Shown: positions 50,701-59,231 of the stretch, in pieces
Layout of the letters: every line of letters starts with the position of its first letter
Numbering within the stretch: the first letter of the stretch is position 1
NCBI GenBank assembly: GCA_023213215.1
Contig: CP096136.1
Span: 1,302,001 to 1,366,000 of the forward strand
From: Flavobacterium sp. JAD_PAG50586_2
GTDB lineage: Bacteria; Bacteroidota; Bacteroidia; Flavobacteriales; Flavobacteriaceae
Length of the DNA stretch: 64,000 nt
Direction: 5' to 3'
The notes under the pieces: generated by a model
The model's input: the letters and a program-made list of their open reading frames with translations, nothing else
What the model was told of the DNA's origin: nothing
Databases searched by the model: none
Translations under genes and position numbers: made by a program

Positions 50701-50932
50701 ATGCTGCCTCCTTATCATAGAAGACAACGGAAAAGGAATACCGGCCAAAGGAATAGACAAAATATTTGATATGTACGGAAGGCTCAACCAGGATATTGAA
50801 GGAAGCGGTATTGGGCTGTACCTGGCCAAAAAGATAATAAATGCCGCCGGTGGAAGTATACGGGTAGAAAGCATACCCAATAAAGGGACAAAGTTTATCA
50901 TCGATTTGGGCAGCAAGTGCATGGATATATAA
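47753..50932 (+). CDS. CheB-CheR-PAS-histidine kinase fusion protein
   Basis: A 1059-residue cytoplasmic multidomain sensor. A CheB methylesterase domain spans about 1-185, with Ser13 in AIGASAGGLEE and SGMGSDGSEG. A CheR methyltransferase follows at about 200-460, with the SAM motif WVAGCATGEEAYSIAI and NVLIYM. A coiled coil with repeated NEEMQS units lies near 640-700. A PAS domain is at about 715-820. HisKA has FIHAASHDLLAPLGHIEGS near 844 and HATPase has EDNGKGIPAKGI and GSGIGLYLAKKII. There is no receiver domain and no chemotaxis gene nearby, so output goes to an unlinked regulator. A second histidine kinase follows 42 bases later. Confidence 0.93.
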   Translation: MKVPNYIIAIGASAGGLEEITTFFEHTPLDGAAYVIVQHLSSVFKSRMVELLAKHSQLAIKEAEQGMPLCTNVVYLIPNNKFMIIKDNKLCLTDKSKMQGPHLTINTFFNSLAAYNGKKAIGIILSGMGSDGSEGIKAIKGAGGMTIARNPETTQFSSMPAHAIATDMVDYILEPEFMPKAIEAYINHNESMEGSNKDEEKGMAQIIEYLREKLPFDFSDYKMTTILRRTKRRAVTLNIYALDKYLEVLKESPEELKALAKDFLISVTSFFRDTEAYEELKKNVIPQILDSLAPNDEIKIWVAGCATGEEAYSIAILLKEQLTGKFKDRIVKIFATDIDAAALISAGKGIYSEDRMQNVSESRLKNYFDKKGNDFIVRPEIRKMLIFAQHDLVKNPPYCNMHLISCRNVLIYMAPILQKKVYAMLLFGLKTNGYLFLGSSENPLTIIDSLETVDKKWRIYKSLKNKRKATFETFALPEMLDVRRHSSISKEDTVKHLNNSMTENVNAVLADAMGYLAICVDQENTVVKSYGNTSKYLIQQNFNTNLVELLPKPLAVAYNTLSKEVLKTELTANVKGIRVKQNDTIMEVNLSVSPLLLDGGHKGLIAVFNDDTSLHLNKEEYPLFNEKEYHSKYTETLEDELKQVKSELLSAYDKLDASNENMQSFNEELISANEEMQSTNEEMQSVNEELHTINADYQLKNKELLETNDDLNNYFRSNINGQLFIDNEMKLMKFSPGAVKHINLLDTDIGRPINHISTNIKFDTIIADTKLVLEKGVVITKEIEAENGKWYQVMIMPYLQASHRNNGAIISFNDITELKQMESELKTKNQSLTRINADLDHFIHAASHDLLAPLGHIEGSIALMNEEVLETDVTLQGYLMVINNSIKTFRSLITDIAIIAKVEDDMIATEAVNLNEIIDNIEWSLTDKIKASDTKIIRNFDLHDIQFSKKNLRSILYNMICNAIKFRNSEPPEITITSYSEGECCLLIIEDNGKGIPAKGIDKIFDMYGRLNQDIEGSGIGLYLAKKIINAAGGSIRVESIPNKGTKFIIDLGSKCMDI

Positions 50933-50974
50933 ACGGGGCAGCATTTTTTTACATTAATCCATTATAACACGAAT

Positions 50975-53004
50975 ATGTTTAGCATACAACAAAGTACACT
51001 TTCCAAAAGAGGCGGAATGGGCGAAATCATCAGTACGAGTGACTGGAGCGCTTCTCCTGTGGGTATTATTGATATCTGGCCTTTGGGCCTACGTTCGACC
51101 TTGGGAATCATGCTGAATTCTAAATTTCCCATGTTCCTGTTTTGGGGCGAGGAATTAACCTGCTTTTATAATGATGCCTGTCATTTGAGTTTAGGCATTG
51201 ATGAGAAACACAGCGAAATCCTTGGGAAATCGGGTGCCGGATTACTACCGGAAGTATGGCAAACCATATTACCCATCATACAGGAACTAAAAGTGAGCGG
51301 AGAGCCTTCCTGGCATGAAGACCAATGGTTTCCAATACTCAGGAAGGGCAAAAAAGAGAACACCTACCTGACATCCAGTTATACTCCGATTAATGACGAG
51401 CTGGGAAAACTGGAAGGTATCTTAATTACCATGAATGACGTAACGGATAAGGTAGAATCCCGGAAAAAACTGGAAGATGCTGAAGAACGGACAAGATTAG
51501 CCACTGAAATTGCACAGATGGGCACTTGGGATCTCGACCTACAGACCCATAGCATGATTCACTCTGAAAGCTTAGCTGCTATCTTTGGGCATGAAAAAAA
51601 CATAAAGCTGAGCTACCAGCAAATCATGGAACAATTCGATTATGACGACTTGGTTAACATTGTTGACAAAGCGTTCGAACTGGCTATGAAGACCGGAATC
51701 TATAAATATGAGGCACGTATCAATAAGCCTAACGGCGACATTGGCTGGATAAGGTCACACGGAAAAATATTCTTTGATGCCAATGATGAGCCCTTAAAAA
51801 TAGTGGGAACCCTTATAGAAATTACAGAAGAGGTCAACCGAAGGGAAATCCTGATGAAGAATGAAGCAAAATTCAGGCTGCTGGCCGATTCCATGCCTCA
51901 GCTTATCTGGACCGCCGATGCAGTGGGAAACCTTAATTACTATAATCTTTCCGTATTTACCTATACCGGCAGAACCACACTTTCAATGAAAATTGGAGAC
52001 TGGATAACCTTGGTGCATCCGGAAGAAAGGGAAGCGTATGAAAGCAAATGGGAAACCGCTATGGCAACGGGCGAAAACTTTACATTTGAACACCGCTTAC
52101 TTTGTCATGACGGGCTGTACAGATGGCAGCTCAGCCACGCCATTGCCCAAAAGGATGCCTTGGAAAACATTCAAATGTGGGTAGGGACAAGCACTGACAT
52201 TCAAAGACAGAAAACGTTCACGGAAGAATTGGAAAAACAGGTTCAGGAGCGAACGGTTGAACTGGAAATAAACAATGTAAATTTGGTAAAGATGAACATT
52301 GAGCTGCAGTCCTTTGTTTATGTTTCTAGCCATGACCTGCAGGAACCTTTAAGAAAGATACAGACGTTCATCAGCAGGCTGACCGATACCGAAGAAATTT
52401 CGCTTTCAGATATTGCCCGCGAATATTTCCTGAGGATAAATGTGGCCGCCAAAAGGATGCAATCCCTAATACAAGATCTTTTGGAGTATTCGCGGACCAA
52501 CTTAACCGATAAGGTATTTGTATTAAAGAATCTTCAGGAACTGGCCGAAGAGGTAAAAGAAGATTATAGCGAACGTATTTTGGAAACCAAGGCCATTATT
52601 ACGATAAATATTGTGTGTGAGACTAAGGTTATTCCTTTTCAGTTTAGGCAGCTTTTGAATAATCTGATAGGAAATGCACTAAAGTTTACGAAAGCGGGCA
52701 GAATACCACATATAGAAATAAATGGGAATTATATTAAAGGGAAAGCATCAAAGAGTTGGGTGCTGACCCTAATGTAACCTACAGCCAAATAACCATTGTT
52801 GATAATGGCATTGGCTTCAGCATGGAATACAAACAGAAAATCTTTGAAGTCTTCCAGCGTTTGCATGGCAACGTCGAATATTCAGGAACAGGAATTGGAC
52901 TGGCGATTGTAAAGAAAATTGTGGAGAACCATAAAGGTATTATCACAGCATCAGCAACCGTTGATGAAGGTGCCGTATTTACTGTTTATATTCCGGAGCT
53001 ATAA
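50975..53004 (+). CDS. Multi-PAS sensor histidine kinase (one frameshift)
   Basis: About 677 residues after repair, without membrane segments. An N-terminal PAS-like domain (SDWSASPVGIIDIWPLGLRS) is followed by two further PAS/PAC units (IGWIRSHGKIFFDANDEPLK; FRLLADSMPQLIWTADAVGN). HisKA has the phosphoacceptor in FVYVSSHDLQEPLRKIQTF near residue 451. HATPase has NALKFTKAG, VDNGIGF and GTGIGLAIVKKIVENHKG. The frame breaks near 52756; one extra A gives GKASKELGADPNVTYSQ. The gene is tandem with the CheB-CheR kinase and lacks a receiver domain. Confidence 0.9.
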
Positions 53005-53025
53005 AAACCCTGATAAATATCATTA

Positions 53026-53306
53026 GTGATCTCGCCAAGAATCGAACTTGGATCTAAAGTTTAGATTTGATATTAAGAGGAATTTGATATTAAGAGGAGA
53101 ATGTCATCAGACATTCGGTTTTACCTGTGGGCTTCAGGTATAAATCACTTTATAATATAAATTTGTGATCTCGCCAAGAATCGAACTTGGATCTAAAGTT
53201 TAGATTTGATATTAAGAGGAGGAAGCCCTGTGGGCTTCAGGTATCAATCACTTTATGATATAAATTTGTGATCTCGCCAAGAATCGAACTTGGATCTAAA
53301 GTTTAG
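53026..53306. repeat. Repeated 3'-half copies of tRNA-Arg
   Basis: A 39-base block equal to the tRNA-Arg 3' half up to the anticodon region occurs at 53026-53064, 53165-53203 and, within the real tRNA, 53268-53306. The first two are followed by ATTTGATATTAAGAGGA instead of the tRNA 5' half. The last two are preceded by a shared leader (CTGTGGGCTTCAGGTAT, then AATCACTTTAT). The array looks like repeated capture of the tRNA 3' end. Confidence 0.85.
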
Positions 53307-53340
53307 GAAACTTCTATTCTATCCGTTGAACTACGAGACC
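53269..53340 (-). tRNA. tRNA-Arg (anticodon CCT)
   Basis: On the minus strand GGTCTCG pairs with CGAGATC, discriminator A. D-arm is GTTCAACGGATAGAAT, anticodon arm AAGTTTCCTAAACTT gives CCT, and T-arm CCAAGTTCGATTCTTGG is intact. CCA is not encoded. Confidence 0.93.
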
Positions 53341-53405
53341 TTTTTAACTACAAAAATAAAAAACCGATACAGAGTACCGGTGCAGTGCAAATATATAAAA
53401 TTTCT

Positions 53406-53436
53406 AAAGCCTGATACTATGCATCAGGCTTTTTGA
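53406..53436 (+). terminator. Hairpin terminator
   Basis: AAAGCCTGAT pairs perfectly with ATCAGGCTTT and continues into T residues. It lies between tRNA-Arg and the small minus-strand gene. Confidence 0.65.
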
Positions 53437-53456
53437 TTGGTTTTTTTGACGAAAAT

Positions 53457-53663
53457 TTAAGAAGCCGGCAGATAATAAACCAGTTCATTCAACTGCTGCT
53501 GTATATCCATATTCCGTTCTGCATAAAGTTGTTTTTTCAGACTGATTAGGATTTGCTCTTTTCTTTCCTTGTCAAGGTTGTTCAGCCTTCTTTTTAGTAA
53601 GTCCAATGTTGGGAATTTATACGGTGTCGATTTAAGACGGTAAATAATGTAATCTGAATCCAT
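53457..53663 (-). CDS. Small hypothetical protein
   Basis: 68 residues beginning MDSDYIIYRLKSTPYKFPTL, highly charged and helical (LLKRRLNNLDKERKEQILIS), with no cysteine, signal peptide or membrane segment. No family recognised. Amino-acid composition and a good ATG argue for a real gene, but it has no informative neighbours. Confidence 0.55.
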   Translation of the reverse strand: MDSDYIIYRLKSTPYKFPTLDLLKRRLNNLDKERKEQILISLKKQLYAERNMDIQQQLNELVYYLPAS

Positions 53664-53864
53664 GGCGCTATATTTTAGTGTTAATTTAAATGGTTTAAAA
53701 TTGTACAGCTAAATTAGCGGGATGAAACTTCGTTCTGTTATATTATTTCTGTGCTGACTTATAAGATTAGGTAGATCACCTACAGAAATCCTTCCGTTGG
53801 AAAAGGCGCAGGAAAACTGCTCCGATCGAGAAGATTGTTAGAAGTAAAAAACTATAAATAACAA

Positions 53865-53892
53865 AAAACCCGATACTCTCATATCGGGTTTA
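53865..53892. terminator. Terminator of the T9SS protein gene
   Basis: AAACCCGATA and TATCGGGTTT form a perfect ten-pair stem. An A run at 53863-53868 supplies the T tail for the leftward transcript. Confidence 0.8.
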
Positions 53893-53908
53893 AAGACTAA
53901 TTAAAAAA

Positions 53909-54856
53909 CTACTTCTTGATAAACTTATTCCTAAAGGTTTTATCATTGGCCTTTAGTACCAATAAGTATGTTCCTGCGGCTATATCACTTACATCGATTG
54001 GGGATTCCAATGTAAAATTGTTTAGCTGCTTTATTACCTTTCCGTTCATATCTACAATGGTGAAGTCACCTTTGTCGATGGTTGATATCCTTCCAATGTT
54101 TAGGAATTGGGTGGTTGGATTTGGGTAAACCCCTATGTTTAATCCGTTTTGTGGATTATCTGTTCCTAAGCTGCAAAATGAAAAGTCACCGAAATTTAGT
54201 TTAACAAACCCAAATTCGCCCAAAAACTCGCACTGGTCAGGGCAATAAGTAGTACAGGCATAAAAACCATAATAGCCATCTGTGGTTGCGGTGTAGGTTA
54301 ATCCGTTTACTCCTGCTATGATGCAACCATCGTCAGGAAGCGGCGGAAGTTCAGAAGGCAGGCATTTAAACCACGTGTGGTGGCCATAGATAGTGAAACC
54401 ATTTTCCAACACCACCCTGGCACCGGCACAGACATTGAATTCGTCGAAGTTGATTTGTTCAAAGGTATCGGGTTCAAAGGTAGAGATCATAAAGGGCAAA
54501 CCGTAGGCGTATCCGTCAATCAACTGTATCGGACTGTCTTCTGTACATCCGGCTAAAGTGGCGGCCACCTTAAATTCATATAGGAAGTCACTGGCTCCAT
54601 TGGTGGCATAGGATTGGCTTGTGGCTCCATCAACTGCAATCCACGGATTCGGATTCGGTGCTTCCCAATGCCATTCCCTTCTATACCACTGATAGGAATC
54701 ATAGGATTGGGTGCTTAGGGTAATGATGTCATCTTCGCTGCACGCCAATCGATTCCCCGTAATGGTTGGATTAAAATCGCATTGCGCAGTGGCAGCGAAA
54801 GCACTCATGAAGAATGCTATCATCGTAAGTAATTTAATCGTGTAATGGTTTTTCAT
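53909..54856 (-). CDS. Secreted protein with T9SS type A sorting domain
   Basis: 315 residues. The signal peptide MKNHYTIKLLTMIAFFMSAF is followed by a cysteine-containing Ig/PKD-like part (CSEDDIITLSTQSYDSYQWY). The C-terminus, VYPNPTTQFLNIGRI ... VDMNGKVIKQLNNF ... FRNKFIKK, is a clear sorting domain. The frame opens at 54922; the ATG at 54856 begins the signal peptide. No enzymatic motif; likely a small surface or secreted binding protein. It is convergent with nothing and has its own terminator. Confidence 0.88.
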   Translation of the reverse strand: MKNHYTIKLLTMIAFFMSAFAATAQCDFNPTITGNRLACSEDDIITLSTQSYDSYQWYRREWHWEAPNPNPWIAVDGATSQSYATNGASDFLYEFKVAATLAGCTEDSPIQLIDGYAYGLPFMISTFEPDTFEQINFDEFNVCAGARVVLENGFTIYGHHTWFKCLPSELPPLPDDGCIIAGVNGLTYTATTDGYYGFYACTTYCPDQCEFLGEFGFVKLNFGDFSFCSLGTDNPQNGLNIGVYPNPTTQFLNIGRISTIDKGDFTIVDMNGKVIKQLNNFTLESPIDVSDIAAGTYLLVLKANDKTFRNKFIKK

Positions 54857-54954
54857 AATAGTTAGATTTTTTACCAAATTTAAGCCATAACCGAGATTGA
54901 ACCCCAATTTAAAGCGTGACAAAGCGTGACAGCTATTGTGACAAAACAGGACTT

Positions 54955-56582
54955 TTACAGCGACGTTAGGTAGTCGTAGAGGTTGACATCCTTGGGCAGT
55001 TCCATTTTAGAGATGACCCTTTCCTTCCTCTTTCGGCACGACTCCTGCGTAATGTTGAGCATCGAGGCAATTTCCTTAGTGCTTAAGTTCATATAGATAT
55101 AGGAAATGTACCGAATGTCGTTTATGGTTAATGTAGGGTGCTTTGCCTTTAACGAATCGAGGAAACCCTGGTTCGTTTCCTCAAAGTGGGTGATGAAACT
55201 ATTCCATTCGTTGTCTTTCTTCAGTTGGCTTTTTAACGATTGGATGTGGGTTACCAGCGTAGTGTCTTTAGAAACCTGCTGCAGGTTGGATAACTCCGAT
55301 AAAAGTTCCTCAATGATCTGATTCCTGCCAGATAGGTATAACGCTTTCGCGGATAGTTTACGGTTCTTTAATTCGACTTCGTTCTTTAATTTCTCCTGTT
55401 CCAAAACAAGTACGAGCGATTCGCTTTTTTCCTTTTCCAGGGCCAGGGCTAAAATCTGTTCGTTGCGTTCGGCAATCAGTTTCTTTTGCTTTAGTTTTTG
55501 GGATAGGTTCCAGATGGTCCACAAGGCTAAAAGGATTGCAACAATGATAAATCCGAGTATCGTGTAAAAGGTTTTCCTTTCGTTAACCAGTTTGGCTTCA
55601 TTAAGCATCGATTGGTTCTTGTAGTTCTGCAACTCAAATTTTATCTTGCTGTTTTCATACAGTTTGCCGTTTTTGATTTCGGTAAGCTTCATCGTAGCAT
55701 TGAACAATGAATCCTTGTATTGCAGTGCCAAACCATAGTCCTGCTTCCTGACGCTGATTTCCGAAAGCAATTCAAACAGTTTGATCTTTACCTCCAGATT
55801 GGGTTTTTTGGCAAGGATCTTATTAACGTAGACCGTGGCTTCTTGCGGTTGATTTTCCTTTAGGTAGCTTTTCGCAATAAGCGTTAACAGATCGATATCA
55901 ATATGGTAGAAATCGAGATTTTTGGTCGTAACCAATAAATGCTGCGCAGCTTCCCGGGCTTCTTTTGGTTTACCCTGCTGCAAATTGCCATTGGCCAGGC
56001 CAATCTTTACAAGGACAATAAACGGCGAATCTTTAGGTAATAACAGTAAGGCTTCGTTATAGTATTCATCAGCCAGTTTAGGTTTGCCCATGTCTGCAGC
56101 AAGGTTTCCTAAATTCATGGCATATAAACCCGTTTTGATAGGCTCGTTGTTTTCTTTGGCAATGGCATACGCCCTTTTAAAATAATCGATAGCTTGGCTG
56201 TATTTCTTCTCTTCCGAATAAAGGATGGCAATGTTGTTCAACACGATCATTTCATCCTTTGGCGTAAGTTTTTTATGGCCAGTGTGTAGGCTTCGAGGTA
56301 ATAATTGAGTGCCTCGCCATATTCGAGGAGCTTGTAATAATTGGCTCCGATATTGTTCAGTGCCAAAAACTCCTGATAGTCCCAATCATTGTTTTTGGCC
56401 ACGGCACGAGCCTTTGTAAGCAGTTCTATCGAATGCGTGAATTGATTTTTGTTCAATGCCTCTACACCAGATTTGATTAGCTTATCGCAGTCTTCTTTCT
56501 TAACCGACTGAGCAGAGGCGCTATTGATTCCCACGAATAGAAAAAAGAGAAACAAAACCCGATTTAACTGATAGCTGGACAT
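54955..56582 (-). CDS. TPR sensor with LuxR-type HTH (one frameshift)
   Basis: About 540 residues. A signal peptide (MSSYQLNRVLFLFFLFVGIN) precedes TPR repeats to about residue 330 (SIELLTKARAVAKNNDWDYQ, AIDYFKRAYAIAKEN). One membrane helix follows (FYTILGFIIVAILLALWTI), then a coiled coil and a C-terminal LuxR-like DNA-binding domain (LSTKEIASMLNITQESCRKR). This layout, with TPR outside and HTH in the cytoplasm, is frequent in Bacteroidota. The frame breaks in a six-T run near 56266-56271 (A on the coding strand). A seventh A joins TLAIKKLTPKDEM. Target genes unknown. Confidence 0.87.
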
Positions 56583-56889
56583 TTTTGAATTGATAATTAT
56601 GTTCAAATATAATTATAAAAGATTGATTTAACATTAAGGAGAGGACTGTCGGTGGCGGTAAGGCATTTCTATATAAGTTTAATAACAGAATGCCTGCAGG
56701 ATATTCCTGCCTTACTATAATTAGCAGAAAGATTTTCTTCCTCTCTACCCGATTCTAAGGCCAAAAAAATCAGATAAAATTGGCTTACAATCTAAAAAAA
56801 TACTATATTCGTACTACCGTCAACACGTTGCCCTACGTACGACACCCAACCTACAAAAAATAAAGTTTGAACCCAGCATTACTTTTTTT
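56583..56889. other. Intergenic region with one candidate promoter
   Basis: About 300 bases without a gene. TTG at 56780-56782, 21 bases and TATATTCG at 56804-56811 form a fair promoter for the small gene at 56890. An imperfect inverted repeat around 56660-56720 (GGTAAGGCATT and AATGCCTGC/GCCTTACT parts) is the only other structure. Confidence 0.4.
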
Positions 56890-57087
56890 ATGGAAGATCA
56901 GTCAAGACTATCCGCCAATAGGCGCAGGAGCATGCAGCTGTTTATATTAAACAGCCTTATAACAGAAATAAAGAAGGGCAAGAAAATCGACTTCACCCAG
57001 ATCCCATCAGAAATACTGGAACTGCTCCGAGAAGAAACAACCAAAAACCAGGAACTAAAACTAGCCCTGGAATCACGGAATAACTAA
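56890..57087 (+). CDS. Small hypothetical charged protein
   Basis: 65 residues, MEDQSRLSANRRRSMQLFIL then EIKKGKKIDFTQIPSEILEL, helical and rich in Lys, Arg and Glu. It has a candidate promoter upstream and a perfect-looking terminator about 15 bases after the stop, which supports a real transcription unit. Family not recognised. Confidence 0.6.
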   Translation: MEDQSRLSANRRRSMQLFILNSLITEIKKGKKIDFTQIPSEILELLREETTKNQELKLALESRNN

Positions 57088-57099
57088 CCCGAAAGAAAC

Positions 57100-57133
57100 A
57101 AAAGCCCGATACGAAAGTATTGGGCTTTTTTAT
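57100..57133 (+). terminator. Terminator of the small gene
   Basis: AAAGCCCGATAC pairs with GTATTGGGCTTT (one G-T pair) and continues into T residues. Confidence 0.8.
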
Positions 57134-57180
57134 CTAAACTAACGACACATAGTCATACTATCAGCAAGTGTAAGAAAGTA

Positions 57181-57215
57181 TTCCCCTCTTGAGGGGTGGC
57201 CGAAGGCCGGGGTGG
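57181..57215. repeat. Dispersed palindromic repeat, copy 1
   Basis: TTCCCCTCTTGAGGGGTGGC followed by CGAAGGCCGGGGTGG, with inner palindromes CCCCTCTTGAGGGG and GGCCGAAGGCC. The same 35 bases recur at 58171-58205 in the same direction. Confidence 0.85.
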
Positions 57216-57246
57216 AATCACCGTATCCTATGTTATCTGTATTTAT

Positions 57247-57822
57247 TCAAACCTTATCCAACCCCCTCCGCTTACTAATCCCTATCTCCTTAAAATAAGT
57301 CGGAGTCAAACCCGTAATCTTCTTAAACTGTGAAGACAAATGTGCGGCACTGCTGTACTCCAGGGTGAAAGCGATTTCAGATAAGGTAAGCTGGTCATAA
57401 ATCAACAATTCCTTTGCCTTTTCTATACGCTGTTCTATAAAATAATTCTCAATCGTCCGCCCTTCAACAGCCGAAAACAGGCTGCTTAGGTAAGTGTATT
57501 CATGGTGAACCTTATCTGATATATATTGGGAAAGTTTTACTTTTCGTTCAGCATCCGCTACTTCATTCCTTGCCCTTTTAATGACCAGCTGCTTTATCCT
57601 TTCAATAAGGCTGCCCGCGTGGTTATCAATCATTTCAAAGCCTATGTTGTAAAGGCTGGTTTTGAGGTAAGCCTTTTTCTCATCACTAAGCGGTCCAGGC
57701 AGGTGGATTTCCCCGAAAGTAACCTTATTAAAAGCTATCCCTCCCGTTGCCAATATAGCCTCAACCGCCATCACGCAGCGTTGGCAGACCATGTTTTTGA
57801 CTACTACTATTGTTGCATCCAT
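57247..57822 (-). CDS. AraC-type regulator with N-terminal HMA-like domain
   Basis: 191 residues. Residues 1-70 resemble a heavy-metal-associated domain with the metal-binding pair Cys13/Cys16 (VVVKNMVCQRCVMAVEAIL). Residues 95-191 form an AraC DNA-binding domain with two helix-turn-helix units (LTLSEIAFTLEYSSAAHLSS and FKKITGLTPTYFKEIG). A direct copper- or zinc-type sensor that binds DNA is the natural reading. The neighbouring gene at 57907 encodes a cysteine-rich, metallothionein-like protein on the same strand upstream, so the pair forms a small metal-response locus. Confidence 0.85.
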   Translation of the reverse strand: MDATIVVVKNMVCQRCVMAVEAILATGGIAFNKVTFGEIHLPGPLSDEKKAYLKTSLYNIGFEMIDNHAGSLIERIKQLVIKRARNEVADAERKVKLSQYISDKVHHEYTYLSSLFSAVEGRTIENYFIEQRIEKAKELLIYDQLTLSEIAFTLEYSSAAHLSSQFKKITGLTPTYFKEIGISKRRGLDKV

Positions 57823-57856
57823 AGTGTAAAGTTAGGAAAAAATCGATACCAATAAA

Positions 57857-57886
57857 ATAAGCCGCTCATAGGCTGAACGGCTTATA
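57857..57886 (-). terminator. Hairpin after the metallothionein-like gene
   Basis: ATAAGCCG (57857-57864) pairs with CGGCTTAT (57878-57885), between the small cysteine-rich gene and the AraC gene. The leftward T tail is weak. Confidence 0.5.
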
Positions 57887-57906
57887 TCCTTTTAAAAAAC
57901 GATAGC

Positions 57907-58029
57907 TTATTTACCGGTACCACAAGTACAGTTCGGACCGCAGTTGCAGTCAACACAAGTACAGTTTGGGTTACCACATGAGCTGTTTTTTACTCTCGGT
58001 GCACAGTTGCACAATGATGGTGTTTTCAT
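57907..58029 (-). CDS. Metallothionein-like 40-residue cysteine-rich protein
   Basis: A very short gene reading MKTPSLCNCAPRVKNSSCGN and then CTCVDCNCGPNCTCGTGK. It has nine cysteines in 40 residues (7, 9, 18, 23, 25, 28, 30, 34, 36), mostly as C-x-C, the pattern of metallothioneins and other metal-thiolate cluster proteins. The ATG at 58029 and stop at 57907 bound it cleanly, and the frame is open without indels. It likely buffers copper, zinc or cadmium in the cytoplasm. It lies just upstream of the HMA-AraC regulator, and both lie between two copies of the dispersed repeat. Confidence 0.8.
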   Translation of the reverse strand: MKTPSLCNCAPRVKNSSCGNPNCTCVDCNCGPNCTCGTGK

Positions 58030-58170
58030 AATGATATGATTTATATGTTATTGATAAGGCAAAGATAGAACGCCAATACCCCCAGCATACTGCATAACTT
58101 TGGGTTAGGCTTATATAATTTTGGGGTTGATAAGAGTGGCCTGCTCTTTTAGATTATAGGTCTAAGCAAT

Positions 58171-58205
58171 TCCCCTCTTGAGGGGTGGCCGAAGGCCGGG
58201 GTGGG
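58171..58205. repeat. Dispersed palindromic repeat, copy 2
   Basis: Same 35 bases as 57181-57215, same orientation, on the other side of the metal locus and at the edge of the candidate defence operon. Confidence 0.85.
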
Positions 58206-58448
58206 ATTACTGAAGCCTGGTGTTTCTCTATAATGCTCTTTGGGTATTATTGGATTAAACACGAAGGATTTGTGCAATAGGTAAGAAAATAACAACCTTT
58301 CATAATCATTTAAATTAGTTCGCTTATTGCGAATTTTTTAATGCAAAACATTGAAAATAAACTAATAAAAATAACTGTGTCCTAATTTTATTTTTATCTT
58401 CGTGTTGCCCTTTATTGAAATTAATACTACAAAATTTTTGAAAGTCAT

Positions 58449-58470
58449 TACCAAATAGATATTATTGGTA
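58449..58470. promoter_or_regulatory. Candidate operator before the defence operon
   Basis: TACCAA and TTGGTA are exact complements with a 10-base spacer, one turn of DNA between centres plus arms, ending 33 bases before the ATG at 58504. Confidence 0.35.
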
Positions 58471-58503
58471 AAGTCTATAATATTAATTTTAGAGGAATAA
58501 TAT

Positions 58504-59178
58504 ATGCCTGAATATAAGATTTCAGTAAACCAATTGGCAAGCTTTTCAATAAGTTCAGATAACAAAAAGAGAAGCATTGTTAAGCAACAAAAGAATCCAC
58601 CTAAAGTTTTAATTGCCAGATATGGACTTGCTAAAGCACGTATTAGAAAGGCTATTGCAAACTATGGAAATATTCAACCCATCTTAGATGGAATTCAAGA
58701 ACTAAAAAACAAAAACCCCGAAACACCATTGGCTATCGTTGACAAAGCTGTTTCTATTGAAGCTTTGGAGCGATTTATCAAAATGAAATTGCCATCATTT
58801 CTACAAGATAATATCTATGAGATTTTAAAAAAACCTAAAATAAACTCCTTTATAGTTTCAGAAGTTGAAATTATAGTATCAGCAGATTTAATTATCAAAG
58901 TTTTTATAGATGGGCAGGCATTTTTAGGAGGTGTAAAAATACATATTGCCAAAGGGAACGTTTTTGATAGAGAACAAGCTAAGTATGTATCTACTTGTTT
59001 GTATCAATATCTAGACTTGATGTTTGAAAATACAGGTATTGTTGTACTGCCTGAATTATGTTTGTCTGTTGATGTCTTTGCTGAAACATTTTTCACAGCA
59101 CCAACAGAAATTGAGAAGACGCTTGAGGACATTGAAACTATGTGTATTGAAATTAAAAGGATATGGCCTAATGTTTAA
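58504..59178 (+). CDS. Hypothetical protein, first gene of the sce7726/sce7725/RES cluster
   Basis: 224 residues of soluble alpha/beta character. The N-terminal 40 residues are basic (NKKRSIVKQQKNPPKVLIAR) and could contact nucleic acid. The middle (SFIVSEVEIIVSADLIIKVF) and end (EIEKTLEDIETMCIEIKRIW) show no motif that I recognise. It begins the run of four same-strand genes, 53 bases before sce7726, so it is probably co-regulated. A regulator, antitoxin or sensor role would fit the context, but nothing in the sequence decides between these. Confidence 0.7.
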   Translation: MPEYKISVNQLASFSISSDNKKRSIVKQQKNPPKVLIARYGLAKARIRKAIANYGNIQPILDGIQELKNKNPETPLAIVDKAVSIEALERFIKMKLPSFLQDNIYEILKKPKINSFIVSEVEIIVSADLIIKVFIDGQAFLGGVKIHIAKGNVFDREQAKYVSTCLYQYLDLMFENTGIVVLPELCLSVDVFAETFFTAPTEIEKTLEDIETMCIEIKRIWPNV

Positions 59179-59231
59179 TTGCTACCATTTTTAAACAATT
59201 CAATCAATTTTGTACTTTTACAAAAAAAATT

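Larger units (their letters stand above)
58030..58503. other. Intergenic region before the candidate defence operon
   Basis: About 470 AT-rich bases. It contains the second dispersed repeat (58171-58205) and, close to the next start codon, an inverted repeat TACCAA-N10-TTGGTA (58449-58470). A TATCTTCG -7-like box near 58391-58400 has no clear -33 partner. No gene seen. Confidence 0.5.

Noticed and set aside
53026..53306. Three-copy repeat considered as a CRISPR array
   Set aside because: The repeated block is the tRNA-Arg 3' half, spacings are unequal, the spacer parts are themselves repeated, and no cas genes are present.
57526..57855. 109-codon frame opposite the AraC regulator
   Set aside because: Shadow of the HMA-AraC gene, with no start-site support.
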